From Tamarix chinensis (Eukaryota > Streptophyta > Magnoliopsida > Caryophyllales > Tamaricaceae), in assembly GCA_030549775.1 (NCBI GenBank), contig CM060174.1:29888117-29952116 (forward strand): DNA of 64,000 nucleotides, read 5' to 3'. This document shows positions 25,801-37,800 of this stretch, piece by piece. Position numbers and translations under genes: made by a program. The notes beneath the pieces were generated by a model that saw only the letters and a list, made by a program, of their open reading frames with translations, did no database searches and was not told the origin of the DNA. Each line of letters opens with the position of its first letter. Position 1 is the first letter of the stretch.

Positions 25801-28800
25801 ATTTGATTAAGTCAGCGTCCTAACTTCCAAACATTAACCTTGTCCTCAAGGCGATGATAAAGAAACTACCATTAGCAAAAAAGAAAAGGTCCTAGAATAT
25901 TCACCTTGTTCTCTATGTAAGGATAGAGAAACTACCATTAGCAAAAGAGAATAGACCTAAAATATTGAATAATATTCTGTCTCTAATGACTCTGTGCAAC
26001 TGGCAAGGCATGGTGGTGGACAATGCAAAAGCAGGCAGATTAGAAGCTGATTGGTATCATCATTCAACTTTAGTAATTCCTATTTCCAAGCTCTGTGCTT
26101 ACTGTATAAGATGTGATGTCAGCAGCTTTCTCTGCACCAGATTACTCTTTCTACATATCCTCTGCATCAGTTTTTCTCTTTTCACTTTTTATCTGCTTTG
26201 TCAAAGCTGATGAATAACAGTATCTTTCCACCTTCCTATGTACTTCCTTAGTTAATTCCCCACTTTTGTTCACCCCCCCTTTTCTGTGAGTTGTGTTCCC
26301 CGGATCTTATCAAATGAATTTGCTAGCTATCACATTCCTCTTCACCTCTTACAGAGCCAAATAGAGGCATTTTCAGAGAAGAAATAATGGGGAAAACAAT
26401 TCCCTATGCCATATTTGATAACCCATATATCTCTCCTCGTCCTTTTTCCAAACATCCCTCAAAATTATGAATCATATTTATCCCTGTTATCAAACTGGCT
26501 TAGTTCCTCAACATACCAATCCCTGAACAATTCCTTCATCTTCTTGACCGGACCTGGGTTCCACCAGTTGTTCTCCCTGTTCCCTATTTTTCCTTCTTTT
26601 TGCTGCATCTGTACATGGGAGGGGCCTTGCTATTAGTCGATCCTTGCCTGAAAGCTTGCCATCAATTCTGCTGGCAAAGGATCCATCCAAGTTTGTTGAG
26701 GATCGTTAATGGTGAATTGCTGGAGTTCATTGTCCCTCAACCATCAGTTGATGTTCTACATAGTCTAATGGTGCTGCTGCTCCAATATATGGACAATAGG
26801 ACATTGAAGCTCAATCGGAGCTCGTGAAGACCTGTGTTTCGTTTGCTGATGGCTGTTTGAAGGTAGCTGGTGGAGTCGAGATCATGTTAGACCTGTTCAC
26901 TGGTGTCATTGGGCTCTTCATATGGAATTTTCGTTGCTAGATCTTCCCTAGGAGGGCATCTCTGCTTTTGCTTAGAGCTGACGACCCAAGCCTGCTTCTT
27001 TGGGGCTGTTGCCAACTTTGTCAAGGCCCTTGAAGAGTAACTAGACTTGGTACGGGGATTTGGAGCTGAGATCGGCTTGTGTACTGCAGATTTTGGTGCG
27101 TTGGTACAGACCTGGTTCCTATTTTCATTTTCACATTCAGTCTGTTTCTCCTCTTCCCTTTCACTACCCAATTGATTTTCTCCGACTCTTTTGTATTTTC
27201 TTCTCATGATACCCAGCTCCTTCAACCTTTCTTCTATTATTTTAATAATCTCTATCACATCTGCCCTAGAGATTTGTACTGCCATATCTAGTTAGGATCT
27301 TAATGATTTGATACTAGTTGATGGTAACAGATGATTAACACAATAGAGACAGATTGGATTTATTAGGATGTAATATTAACAAGGACAATCCAAATTGTTC
27401 GAGAGCTTGGCTCCTCCAAACTTCAGGTATTTGAGAGCCTGAGCCAAGACCCTCCATCCCTCCGACGGGGCTAATATATCTACCCTTCATTTTTAATGAT
27501 TCTATTGGCAACTTTTGAACTTTAGAACATTCCTCCATAAGTAACTTGGCTATCTAACTATTGTAAAACTAATTAATCCCATGTCCTTACTAGCGCCTGG
27601 CTTCCATTCAAACTAATCAGCTTTTTTGCAGAACATTTTGTTGTTATGCATTGCATTTTTGCTAATATCCTGAATGCTATTATGATAAACCTTGGCAATG
27701 GAAAGTCTTCTTAACAGCAACTTTTTTGATCTTATTCTCATTTAACATTACATGTTGTTTCTTGATTAATAGGTGAGTGGTATACTGGTCTGTGAAGCAG
27801 GATGCATATTGGAGAATCTAGATAATTTCCTCGACAGTGAAGGGTATTCCTAAAGTTATTGCTTTTATATATATATGTATATATTCTGTTATAATTTGCC
27901 AATCCACCTGAAAATAGCAAGCTGATTTTTTGGTACTGTGCTTGGAAGATAAAAAAAATAAATTGCTAAATTGTTGATTACAAGTCTGTATTAAAAGCTG
28001 TCATGCATGAACATCTACCAAATCTTAAAAAACATCCCTCATTAATATCATAGGATGATGAATTGAGACTCAATTCTTTATATTTTCTTTAGTGTCAAAT
28101 AAAATTTATTTCTGTTGGTGTTTGCTAAATGTAGACACAGCAGTTAACAATTATCTGATTTAAGTACCTTCATAGCATTTATATACCATGCTTACTCGAA
28201 GGTCCTTTCATTTAGATTCATTATGCCCCTTGACTTGGGTGCAAAAGGAAGCTGCCAAATCGGTGGAAACATATCTACCAATGCTGGTGGTTTACGATTA
28301 GTCCGTTATGGATCGCTTCATGGAAATGTGCTTGGTGAGGCTCTATTGCATTAAAATTGCTCCAACATACTGAACTTATTTTGGAATGATGCAATGAATT
28401 CTCTTATTTTTGCTTTTAGTTCTTTATTTGCTATCTTTGATTGATACGAAGCAAGGTAATGACTTGAGTTGCTCTTCAATCAACTCCTCTTATCTTTGTA
28501 TTTCCTGCATAGTATTGCAAGAAATTTAGAGGGCGGCTAGACCATGTCAGGAAGTTTAGAAGAATAAATTAAAGGCATCCACATGATATGATACTTAGAT
28601 AAGATGAATATGTTAAGGACCTTGGTTGCGCACCATGCCCATCATCGGGCTTGTAATGGTCAGACTAAGTTCTTGTCCTAGTATATTAGATTCAAGTCTA
28701 GTAGTCATTAGTTTTATTTAATTCTTAGTGGTGCCTAGTTTATTAAATGATTTATGTATTAGGGTTTAGTAAGTCTTATTTAATACCTATTAACCTTAGG

Positions 28801-31800
28801 CTTACTTGTCAAGTTTTATTCAACTGTTAATAAGAGGTTAAGTCCTGGGCAATAAATAATTTGGAAAATTAGCAGTTGTGGCCCCTCATCTCTCTCCATC
28901 TCTTGTCTCCCCTAGCTATCTCTCTCCCTCTTCTCTCTTGCGTTTCCTCTATTCTGAAACAGGAAAAAGCTTAATTGCCCCATTACTTAGGTTTAAAATT
29001 TGAGACTGTAATATTTGTTATCAGAGCCAAAGTTGTGGGGGATACCTTCCTAAAACAAAAAAGAAGGTATTGGCAAGATAGTAGTAGTAGTCTTGAATAG
29101 ATGGAGAGGCTAATTGCAGAATTGAGAAAAGTTCCCCTTAATGTTGGCCTTTACGCTGTTGTTGCTTACCTCCATCCTAGCCACGATTAGAGCTATAATT
29201 ACATTGCTTGCCAGTGCTAACACTTTACCACCACAACTCCTCCAACAGACTCTAAAGCACTTGCTGTCGCACCACATATCTTAGTTGACACTCCCTCTAT
29301 GCCCACCATTGCACTACATGATCCTCTTCGAACTTCCCTACTCTTTTGCCCATCGTAGGGCACTAGCCTCGACAAGGGCTCCAACCACTTCGTCAATCAT
29401 TTGTTGCCCTTCCATTACCCCAACTGCCTCAACCACCCTCTTATCCACTCTAATAGCCCTAAATACATAGAACACTAACCTCAAAACACCCACTACCTCT
29501 CGTAACACCACAAAACAATGTCCTACCCGCCCTTGGCTGTAGACCACTGTGGATCACTCACCTATCTCCAGTGAACCAACCCTAAGATATGCCCCTTTAG
29601 CCCTTGTTCTACCTCTACAAATGCCCTCCCCCCAAAGAAACCCTAACCCTATTGCTACTCTCACACACAAGCCTCCACCCCTCTTCATTGCCACTTTTTC
29701 CCCCTTCGATGACCACTGCCACCACAACGCTCAACCCCTAAAACTATTTATAAGCCCTTCATACCCCCACAGCTACTACAAACTTCACACCATCCCAAAA
29801 AACCTTGCTTATACCTCTTACGCTAGCTGTCACAACCATGGTCTATGCCAAGCCTTAGTTAGGCCCAAAACACCTTGGCAGTCCTCTACCTCTTCCTTGT
29901 CGCCCTTGCTTAGTGTAGAGAAGCCCTCAACCGTCAGACCTAGTAAAAAAAAACAGCTTGTCACAAATGATAATAATCTGACATGGTCATTGCGATGTGA
30001 TATTTTTTTTTGTAATCCCAATATGCTTCCAATTCTTATTTTTGGATCATTCAAATAAAAGGCTTCAATAAAATAGTGCTATATAATATTAATTAAAGTT
30101 ATTGATGATAAATTATTACTCTATTATGTTTATACAAACTTCTAATAAATTAAATTTATCAAAAAATATTGTTGATATTCAACTATTTTGCAAAACATCA
30201 GTGATAAAAGTATGGTTTTTAAAAAATTTTGTGCTTCAAGTGTGTTGCATATTAGTTGACCCAAAATATACAAAGTATTGGATGGGGTGGATATTTTAAT
30301 GTATGTTTGACCCACCTAAAAACCAACAGTCAACTATTGTAGACTTTGAAGGTGCCTTGTCTGCATACAATTAACTATTGGTCTTGATATGTAATATCGG
30401 TTATATTTATCGGATTTTAGGTTAGCTGATACTTGAAATTGGCATTACGCAATAGTTTTAGAATTTCATTTATTTATCGGCGATATATTAGTTATTAGTC
30501 GACATTGGCTGATATTTACTGACATTTGCTAGTATTTATCGATATTTGCTAATTTTTGTTGTGAAAAAAATTAAAAAATAACGCCACAACAACCACAATA
30601 TATAAAATATCGTTCGTGATATCTCGATACCATGGCCGCAATCATGACTGTGATTGCGGTTTTCTTGCTTGCTTGTCTAAACAATAGCCACACTTGTGTA
30701 AACATCTAAAGTTTCAATGGAACCTTGGGATTGGTGTTTGAAAAGGCATGCCTTAAGGCACAAAGGTTTGTTTGTTTTGTTTATTTATTAATTAATTTAT
30801 TTTTTAATCCTAGGCAAGGTGACATTAGGAAGGCTCATCTAAAGCGCACGCCTTATTAACATTAGCTACATTTAAGTTTTCATCCCAGACCTAACAAGTC
30901 ACTTGCTTATTTATCATGTCCAATAAAAGGTGTCTTAGTCATTTTTTCTAGCAAACAAGAGTCACATGTTTCAAAAGATTCAAAATCAAAAGTCTTTAAA
31001 AGTCCTTCTTTATGGAGTTTCAACATGCGCTTCTCATTTATATGACCTAAACAATAATGCCAAAGATAGGTTGAATTCAAGTCATTTAGCATTTATGTTA
31101 TAGATTGGATTATTTTGCACCTGGGCTTTGCCATAAAACATTTCATTTAAATAAAAATAACAACAATTATTCTTGATAGATCTATGTCCAAACATGAAAC
31201 AAAAATAATATTCCTGCTATTGGCAGGTACATAATAACAATTATTGAGTTTTACAACCTTGCCAGAAGTTAAAAGTTAAAAGAAAAGTTCCTACAGCTAA
31301 TGCAGCAACTTTTACTTCATTTCACACTCGTAATTGTAGGTGCACTTCTCTCTACTCCTTATGAATTCCTACACTTCTATAGATATATAAAAGCATAGTA
31401 CATTCCAGCAAATATCCCCGCCTAAATGCAAGACTCGGTAAGAAAATAAATCTTCTAAAGGAAGCTAAATGGGACAGATTAGAAGATGCAACTTCTTATG
31501 GAAGCTAGATAGCAGAGGCTAAAAGGTAAAGCTTCTTACGCAAGCCAAAGCCAAATAGGAGAGAGAAAAGCAAAAAGTTACAAAAATCTCATACATCAGC
31601 CTAGATGCCCGGCCTATATAAACTGCATAATAACTCACAAATGCCAAAGATGAAGGCCCTCCTTTGAGAGAGAAATCTAATGCCATAAAGAAACAAAAAA
31701 AGATTTGTGAAACTACTATTTTATTTTATTTTTTTATGGAAAAATATGATCAAGGCAAGATGGCAATGTCGCGGTCAAACCGACAACCATTGTTTTCTGG

Positions 31801-34800
31801 CAAAACCATTTTCTACTACCTTGAACAAATGGAATTTCAATTACAAGGTTAATTGGTAGATTCATTTTGAATATTGCATATTTATTTTTTGCTGCTACTA
31901 TATTTTGCTACAGCCATTTACCGCTTCTCATTCTTCTTGTGAGAATCCCATTGTTGTTATTTAGTACCACTACATGTACTACTAAATTACATGTATTTTT
32001 TTCATTGTAATGCAAATTTAGAGTTATTAAGATAATTTAGCATATAATGACTCATTTGAATACTTCTAATATAATATAAAATACTAGTTTATAAATACTT
32101 ATATTTAAATGATCAATAAATAATAATTAGAGTATATTGTTTGCCTGATTTAGCAGGATCAACATTAGGTTCTTCTTTGTCTCGGGATTAAAATATTGCA
32201 TTGGCTGAAAGGGCTAGAGCCTGGAGGTGAGTTAATAAAGGAAGATACTGTAGGCAAGATGAATCAGCAACATAATGGGAATTTAGTTGTATTTTCTTAG
32301 AGAGACAAAGCTACTTCTAACCGTAGCCCTAACCAATGCATGCCCCTTAATTATGTTCCTCCACAGATTGAAGAGGGGCAAATTGTGGTTAATTTGGACA
32401 AGGATGAAGTTGATAAGGAAATGGAGGAATGGCAACACACATTGATAGGATATGTGTATGGTCATGATCTTTCATTCAATTAAATGTTGGGTTTTGTTAA
32501 AGCTCAATGGAATCGTGTGGCTATTCCTTAAGGTATCTGCCATGAGGATGGATTCTTTTTATTTAAATTTCAATCTGCAACAGATTGTGATTGGATTTTA
32601 AACCAATATTGGACTTATTACAGTAGACCTGTTATTCTGAAAAGATGGAGAAGGAAATTGAAGCTTACAAAGACTGAGTTGTAATTTGTTCCTTTGTGGT
32701 GTTAAGTTACCTCAACTACCATTAGAGTTTGGTCTTCAAAATCTCTGAGTATGATTGCTAGCTCAATTGGAACTCCTATCTGCATTGATGCTATCATGTT
32801 GAGGAAAGATAGGATTGCTTATCCTATGGTGTTAGTTGAAGTTGACGTAAAATACTTTTGTGTGAGTCCATTCTAATCAGAGACCCAAATGGATCAATTA
32901 TAAATCAATCAGTCCAGTTTGAATGTAAACCTTCATTTTGTCATAAATATCTTGATCCATCTCATAATGAACAGACATGCTTAAAATTGTAGAAGAAATC
33001 TCATATTGCTGAGCCTCAAACACACCAAGAATGGATGGTGATCAGGGACAGAAGGCAAGCTTCAAGCCATAAGGAAACTTCTAAAGGTGAAGGATCATTA
33101 AATTCTGAGAATAGGCAGCTTGCATTCCCTGTAATTATTGAAGAGCAGAAGAATCATCTGACTATTCCATCAAAGGCCTATGAATCAAGTACACGAGATG
33201 TTCTAACTGGGGGCAGTAGTGGGAATCGATTTCATGCTCTCAGGAACTCTAGTATATCCCTTAACCTGGGTCAGATTCAAGAACTGGCAAGGCACCCTCA
33301 TGACCTAGGTGCCCATGTTTGTTAGTTGGAATGTGAGAGGCATAAATGATCCATCCAAACAAAGGGAGGTTCGAGGATGGATCAACAAGTGCTCCCTTAT
33401 TGGGAGACTAGATTTAAGGCAAATAAGGCAGATAGTATAAAAACAGCCTTAGCAAGGAATTGGATGTGGCTAAATAACTATCAAAGTTATGACAATGGCC
33501 GAGTTTAGGTGCTTTGGGATCCTTTTACCTAGACTGTGAACCATATTAATACCTGTGCTCAAGGAATTCTTTGTGATGTCAAGACTTTAGATGGTAAATT
33601 TCATTTTGTTGTGGGTTTTATCTATGCCTTCAATACGGGTTCAGCTAGGAAAAGCCTGTGGAATTGGTTAGACTAGAATAAAAGGACCTCTGATCCTATG
33701 ATTCTTATGGCAGGCTTTAACATAATCCTTCACTCTTCTGAAAAGTAGGGAGGGGACATGCCGCTTGCACAGGACATGCAAGATTTATCTAACTGTATTA
33801 ATCTTTTGGGGCTGAGAGATCTTAAGGGCTTTGGTTGCTTCCTTACCTAGATGAATAAAAGGAATGGGGATGATGCAGTTGCTTGTAAGCTAGATAGGGC
33901 TATGGTGAATGTGCCCTGGCTTAAAGAGTTTACCAACTCTTTTGCTGATTTCAAGCCCCCCATGCTATCTGATTATTGCTTAGTCCAAGTTCATACAAAG
34001 GTTCATACTGCTAGAAAGAGGCCTTTTAGATTTAATAATTTTTGGACTGAAGATGTTCAATTCTTGGACATCATTAGGAATCATTAGGGAGTGTCTTCTA
34101 GTAGCAACCCTCTTTTGCATATCTACAAGACCCTCCAACAATTGAAGCCTGTTTTTAGGGACTTTAACAGGGTTAAATATGGATCATTGGAGCACAAAAT
34201 GGAGGAGGCTAGGAAGGCCCTATCTGAGTCTCAAAAGAAGCTAATGTAGGATATCAGTAACAAGGATCTTAGAGCTAAAATGCATGGATGTGAAGATCAC
34301 CTCAACAAAATGTCAAGATGCTACGAAAGCTTTCTTAAGCAGAAATAAAAAATTCACTGGTTGAATGTGGGGGATGCAAATCATAAATACTTATTTGCTA
34401 GGATGAAGGGTAATCAAAACATGAATTCCATTCAGCATATTGAGATGGATTCAGGGGTAGTCACTTCTGATTCTGCTTGCATCTCTAATTCATTTCTCAA
34501 ATTTTACAAGGACCTGCTGGGCTCTAAAGGGAGTGGCTCAGGATTAGTAGATTCAGCAGTTATTTTGCAAGGTCCAATCCTTAAAGATTCTCATAAGTAC
34601 CAAATTCTTGCCCTAATTTCCCCACAAGAGGTTAAGGAAGCTGTATCTTCTATTGGAGAGTATAAATCCCTTGGTGTTGATGGATTTACTGCTGCTTGCT
34701 TTAAAAAATCACGGGAGATTATAGGGGTAGATATCACCCTTGCAGTGCAGAGTTTCTTCACCACCGGATATCTTCCTCCTTAGCTCAACGTTACTTCTTT

Positions 34801-37800
34801 AACTCTCATTCCAAAGAGAGGAAATGCTACCAAGGTAAGTGATTATAGGCCAATTGCTTGCTGTGGTGTTTTGTGCAAGATCATATCTAGAATTCTAACT
34901 GCTAGACTGTAGACCTTAATGCCTCATCTTATTGATCAATCTCAATCTTGTTTTGTAAAAGGCAGGCATATTGGAGAAAATGTGTTGTTAGCTGCTGAAT
35001 TGGTTAGGAAATATTCCCAAAAGCATGTCTCCTAGATGCATGGTAAAAGTAGACATTAAGAAAGCTTATGACTTAGTCTACTGGGGTTTTTTGCAGCAAG
35101 TTCTTCATGCTTATGGTTTTCCCCTCTAAGTAGTTAGATGGATCATGGCCTGTGTAACTTCTGTCTCCTACTCTCTTTCTCTAAATGGTGAACTGACTAA
35201 ACCTTTCAAAGGTCAGCAAGGGTTGAGGCGAGGGGACCCCCTTTCCCCTTATCTGTTTGTGTTGATGGTTGAATACTTAACTAGATCCCTCAAGCTTTTG
35301 TGGGATGACAAGGACTTTAAAGGACATCCTAAGTGCAAAGGTTTGAAGATTATTAACTTAGCTTTTGTAGATGATGTGCTCCTATTTTGTAGGGGTGATT
35401 TTTAGTCAGTTAATAGCCTCATCAGTGTGAGTAAGGACTTCTTTGATAGAACTGGTTTTATCATTCACCCTCAAAAGAGCAACATCTTTTTTGGTGGTAC
35501 GTAACAAGGCTTCACATTCTGCATCACACTCATTTCTCGGAAGGTAGCTTTCCCTTCACCTATTTAGGAGTTCCTTTATCCTCTACAAGATTAACATCTT
35601 CTCAACTCCAGCAAATTGCAAAGAAGTTTACAAGCTGGCACTCCCACCTTTTGTCCTATGTAGGTCGAGCCCAGCTTCTGAAGTCTGTTATCTTTAGTTT
35701 CCAACTCTACTGGTCTCAGGTCTTCATTCTCCCAAGTAAATTGGACCATCAAATAGAATGCATGTGTAGGCAGTTTCTTTGGATTGGTAAGATTAATTCT
35801 TCAAAGAAAGCCCTAGTAGTATGGAAGCAAGTTTGCTTACCAAAGAGGGAGGGTGGATTGGGCTTAATTGATGTGCATCAGTGGAATTAAGTGGCAGTGG
35901 GGAAAATTCTTTGGAACTTATGCTGCAAAAAGGATTCTCTTTGGGTTAAATGGGTCCATTCTATTTATCTAAGCACTCAATCTTTGTGGTCGTTCACCTC
36001 GGTTCATAAGTGCTCATGGCAGTTGCAGCAAATCTTCAATCTCAGACAACAGTTTTAAGCCCTTTTCTCTAATTCTCAATGTTTGGCAAAGATCTTAAAG
36101 AAAGATGGTTCTTACAATATGAAGGCAATGTACGATCATATTAGGAACAAGGGTGAAAAGTTATGGTGGTGGGCCTAGTGGCCCATTGCTTAGTATGGTT
36201 TGGATGCACCCAAACACCAATTTATTACATGGCTAGCCATTCAAAACAAATTGATGACCAAGGTGAGACTGAAGCATCTAAATCTTCTTGAGGATATTGA
36301 GTATAGCCTTTGCACTACAGGACAAGAGGAGGACATTAAACACCTTATGTTTGACTACCCATATAATTAGGAGATATGGAAGAAGATTAGGAAATCTTTT
36401 AACAGGAGAGATCATATCCACTCATGGGATACAGAAATGAAGATCTTGGCTAAAAACACAAAGCAACGCAAGAGGAAGATGGACATGCTCTGAGCCTTAT
36501 TTGTCACGGTCTATTTGGTAGGAAAGGAATTCTAGGATTTTAAGTAATAAAACTCGACACTCTCTTCTGGTTCTTAAAGATATATGTTTTGTAGTGTCAA
36601 GTAGGATCTTTGCCCCTCATCAAGTCAATAAATATGACCAATGGAAGGATTGTATAGCTGACTTGGTGGTCTAATTTAGTTTGTACATATCTTCATTTTT
36701 GGCAGTAATAAAATTCTACTTACCAATTTTTTTTTATAAAAAATTTATGTCATGATGATTGCGACACACAGTTTATCATTTGAGACACTTCAATATTGCA
36801 ACTGTGACTGCGACCACAATTTTATTGCTTGTTGACTGGGCTCCCCAACTTAGTCTCATGAGATGCTTTCATAAGTTGATACCTCTCAATTAAAGCTTGC
36901 TTTAGAAACACATTTCGCACTTTCAATTATTTCGTACGCTGCACTGTGCTTGAATTGCTTATAAAAATATAAGCTCATTGTCTTTAGCATGAAACAAGTG
37001 ACATCAATTGAATCTTGAGATTTAGAGGTGAAATGACTTGTTTGCCCCTTTATATTGCATTCGGCCTTTTATTTTTTATGTGGGTTTTGTTGAGTTAAAT
37101 TTTATGTGAGCATGTGGTTATACATATATTGAGGTATAGGAGCTTAGATGTAAATTTTGGAGACAATTAGATTTATTATGAATATGAATTATGGAATTTT
37201 GGGATTAAAAAGAGTATTATGTTAAGGAAATAAGTTAAGTGTAATAAGTCAATTTATTGGAATAATTATGATTAGTATAAGTTAGGTTTTGTGATAAGAT
37301 AACATAAAATGAGCATGGAACACTATAAGTGTAGATTAATTATTTTATGTACTTACATTTACAGTTAACTTCTGCTTTTTGCTTAATGATGTTTAATATG
37401 AAATGTTTAGGTGCTTTCTTGATTTTGGTAAATTTATGAGTTTAATTGGTGTTTAAATAATTTAAATAAAGATGTATAGTTAATAATGATCTTTTGTTTT
37501 GTTTTGTTTTTTTTTTTAAATTTTAATATAATCTTATTAGTTCATGTTTGGCTTTAGGATAATATTTAGTGCTTTCTTACCATGAATTAATTGGTTTGCT
37601 TGATTAATTTCTATTATCATTAAGGTTTTGGTTTAGTGTACTTATGATCTTCTGTTTGTTATTTTATGGGTTGTTTTCTCTTAATTGACAAATAAAACAC
37701 AATTTTTGTTATGAATTTAAGTGATAAATGAACATCAATGATGGTAAGTGTTAAGCATTGTTTGAACCCTTGGTATTAGGTGTTTAGATGCTATCCATCG

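Larger units (their letters stand above)
25453..27600 (-). mobile_element. Non-autonomous LTR element 2 with the same small ORF (about 2.15 kb)
   Basis: LTRs at 25453-about 25825 (interrupted by a MITE) and 27319-about 27595 share tgat.gtaacag, acaaggataatccaa, gcttgg(t)ctc, and aacttagctatttgacta-type blocks. The ORF at 26887-27285 starts 34 nt inside the right LTR, as in element 1. Between LTR and ORF lies TAGTATCAAATCATTAAGATCC (minus), a decayed TGGTATCAGAGC primer-binding site. Outer LTR ends and target duplication are not clear. No pol. Confidence 0.72.
32139..36730 (+). mobile_element. LINE (L1 type), near full length, inactive, nested in a MITE
   Basis: Plus-strand element of about 4.6 kb with both ORFs recognisable but full of stops. 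Its 3' end (gcagtaataaaattctactt) resembles the ends of the other two LINEs. It is more diverged from these than they are from each other. The bases either side are family A MITE sequence, so the LINE is younger than that MITE insertion. Confidence 0.88.
31857..36831 (-). mobile_element. hAT-like MITE, family A, long form, split by a LINE
   Basis: Left part 31857-about 32138 and right part about 36735-36831 together match 43102-43623 in order and orientation; the LINE lies between. Outer flanks TTAATTGG (31849-31856) and TTGACTGG (36832-36839) match at 6 of 8 positions. The right end is ...aattttattgcttg. The first ~100 bp on the left are strongly diverged. Confidence 0.75.

Noticed and set aside
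29285..30058. Open stretches on both strands, up to 169 codons
   Set aside because: Made of CCAC/CAAC/CCCTA-rich DNA after an LTR; open on both strands as composition artefact and no family likeness.
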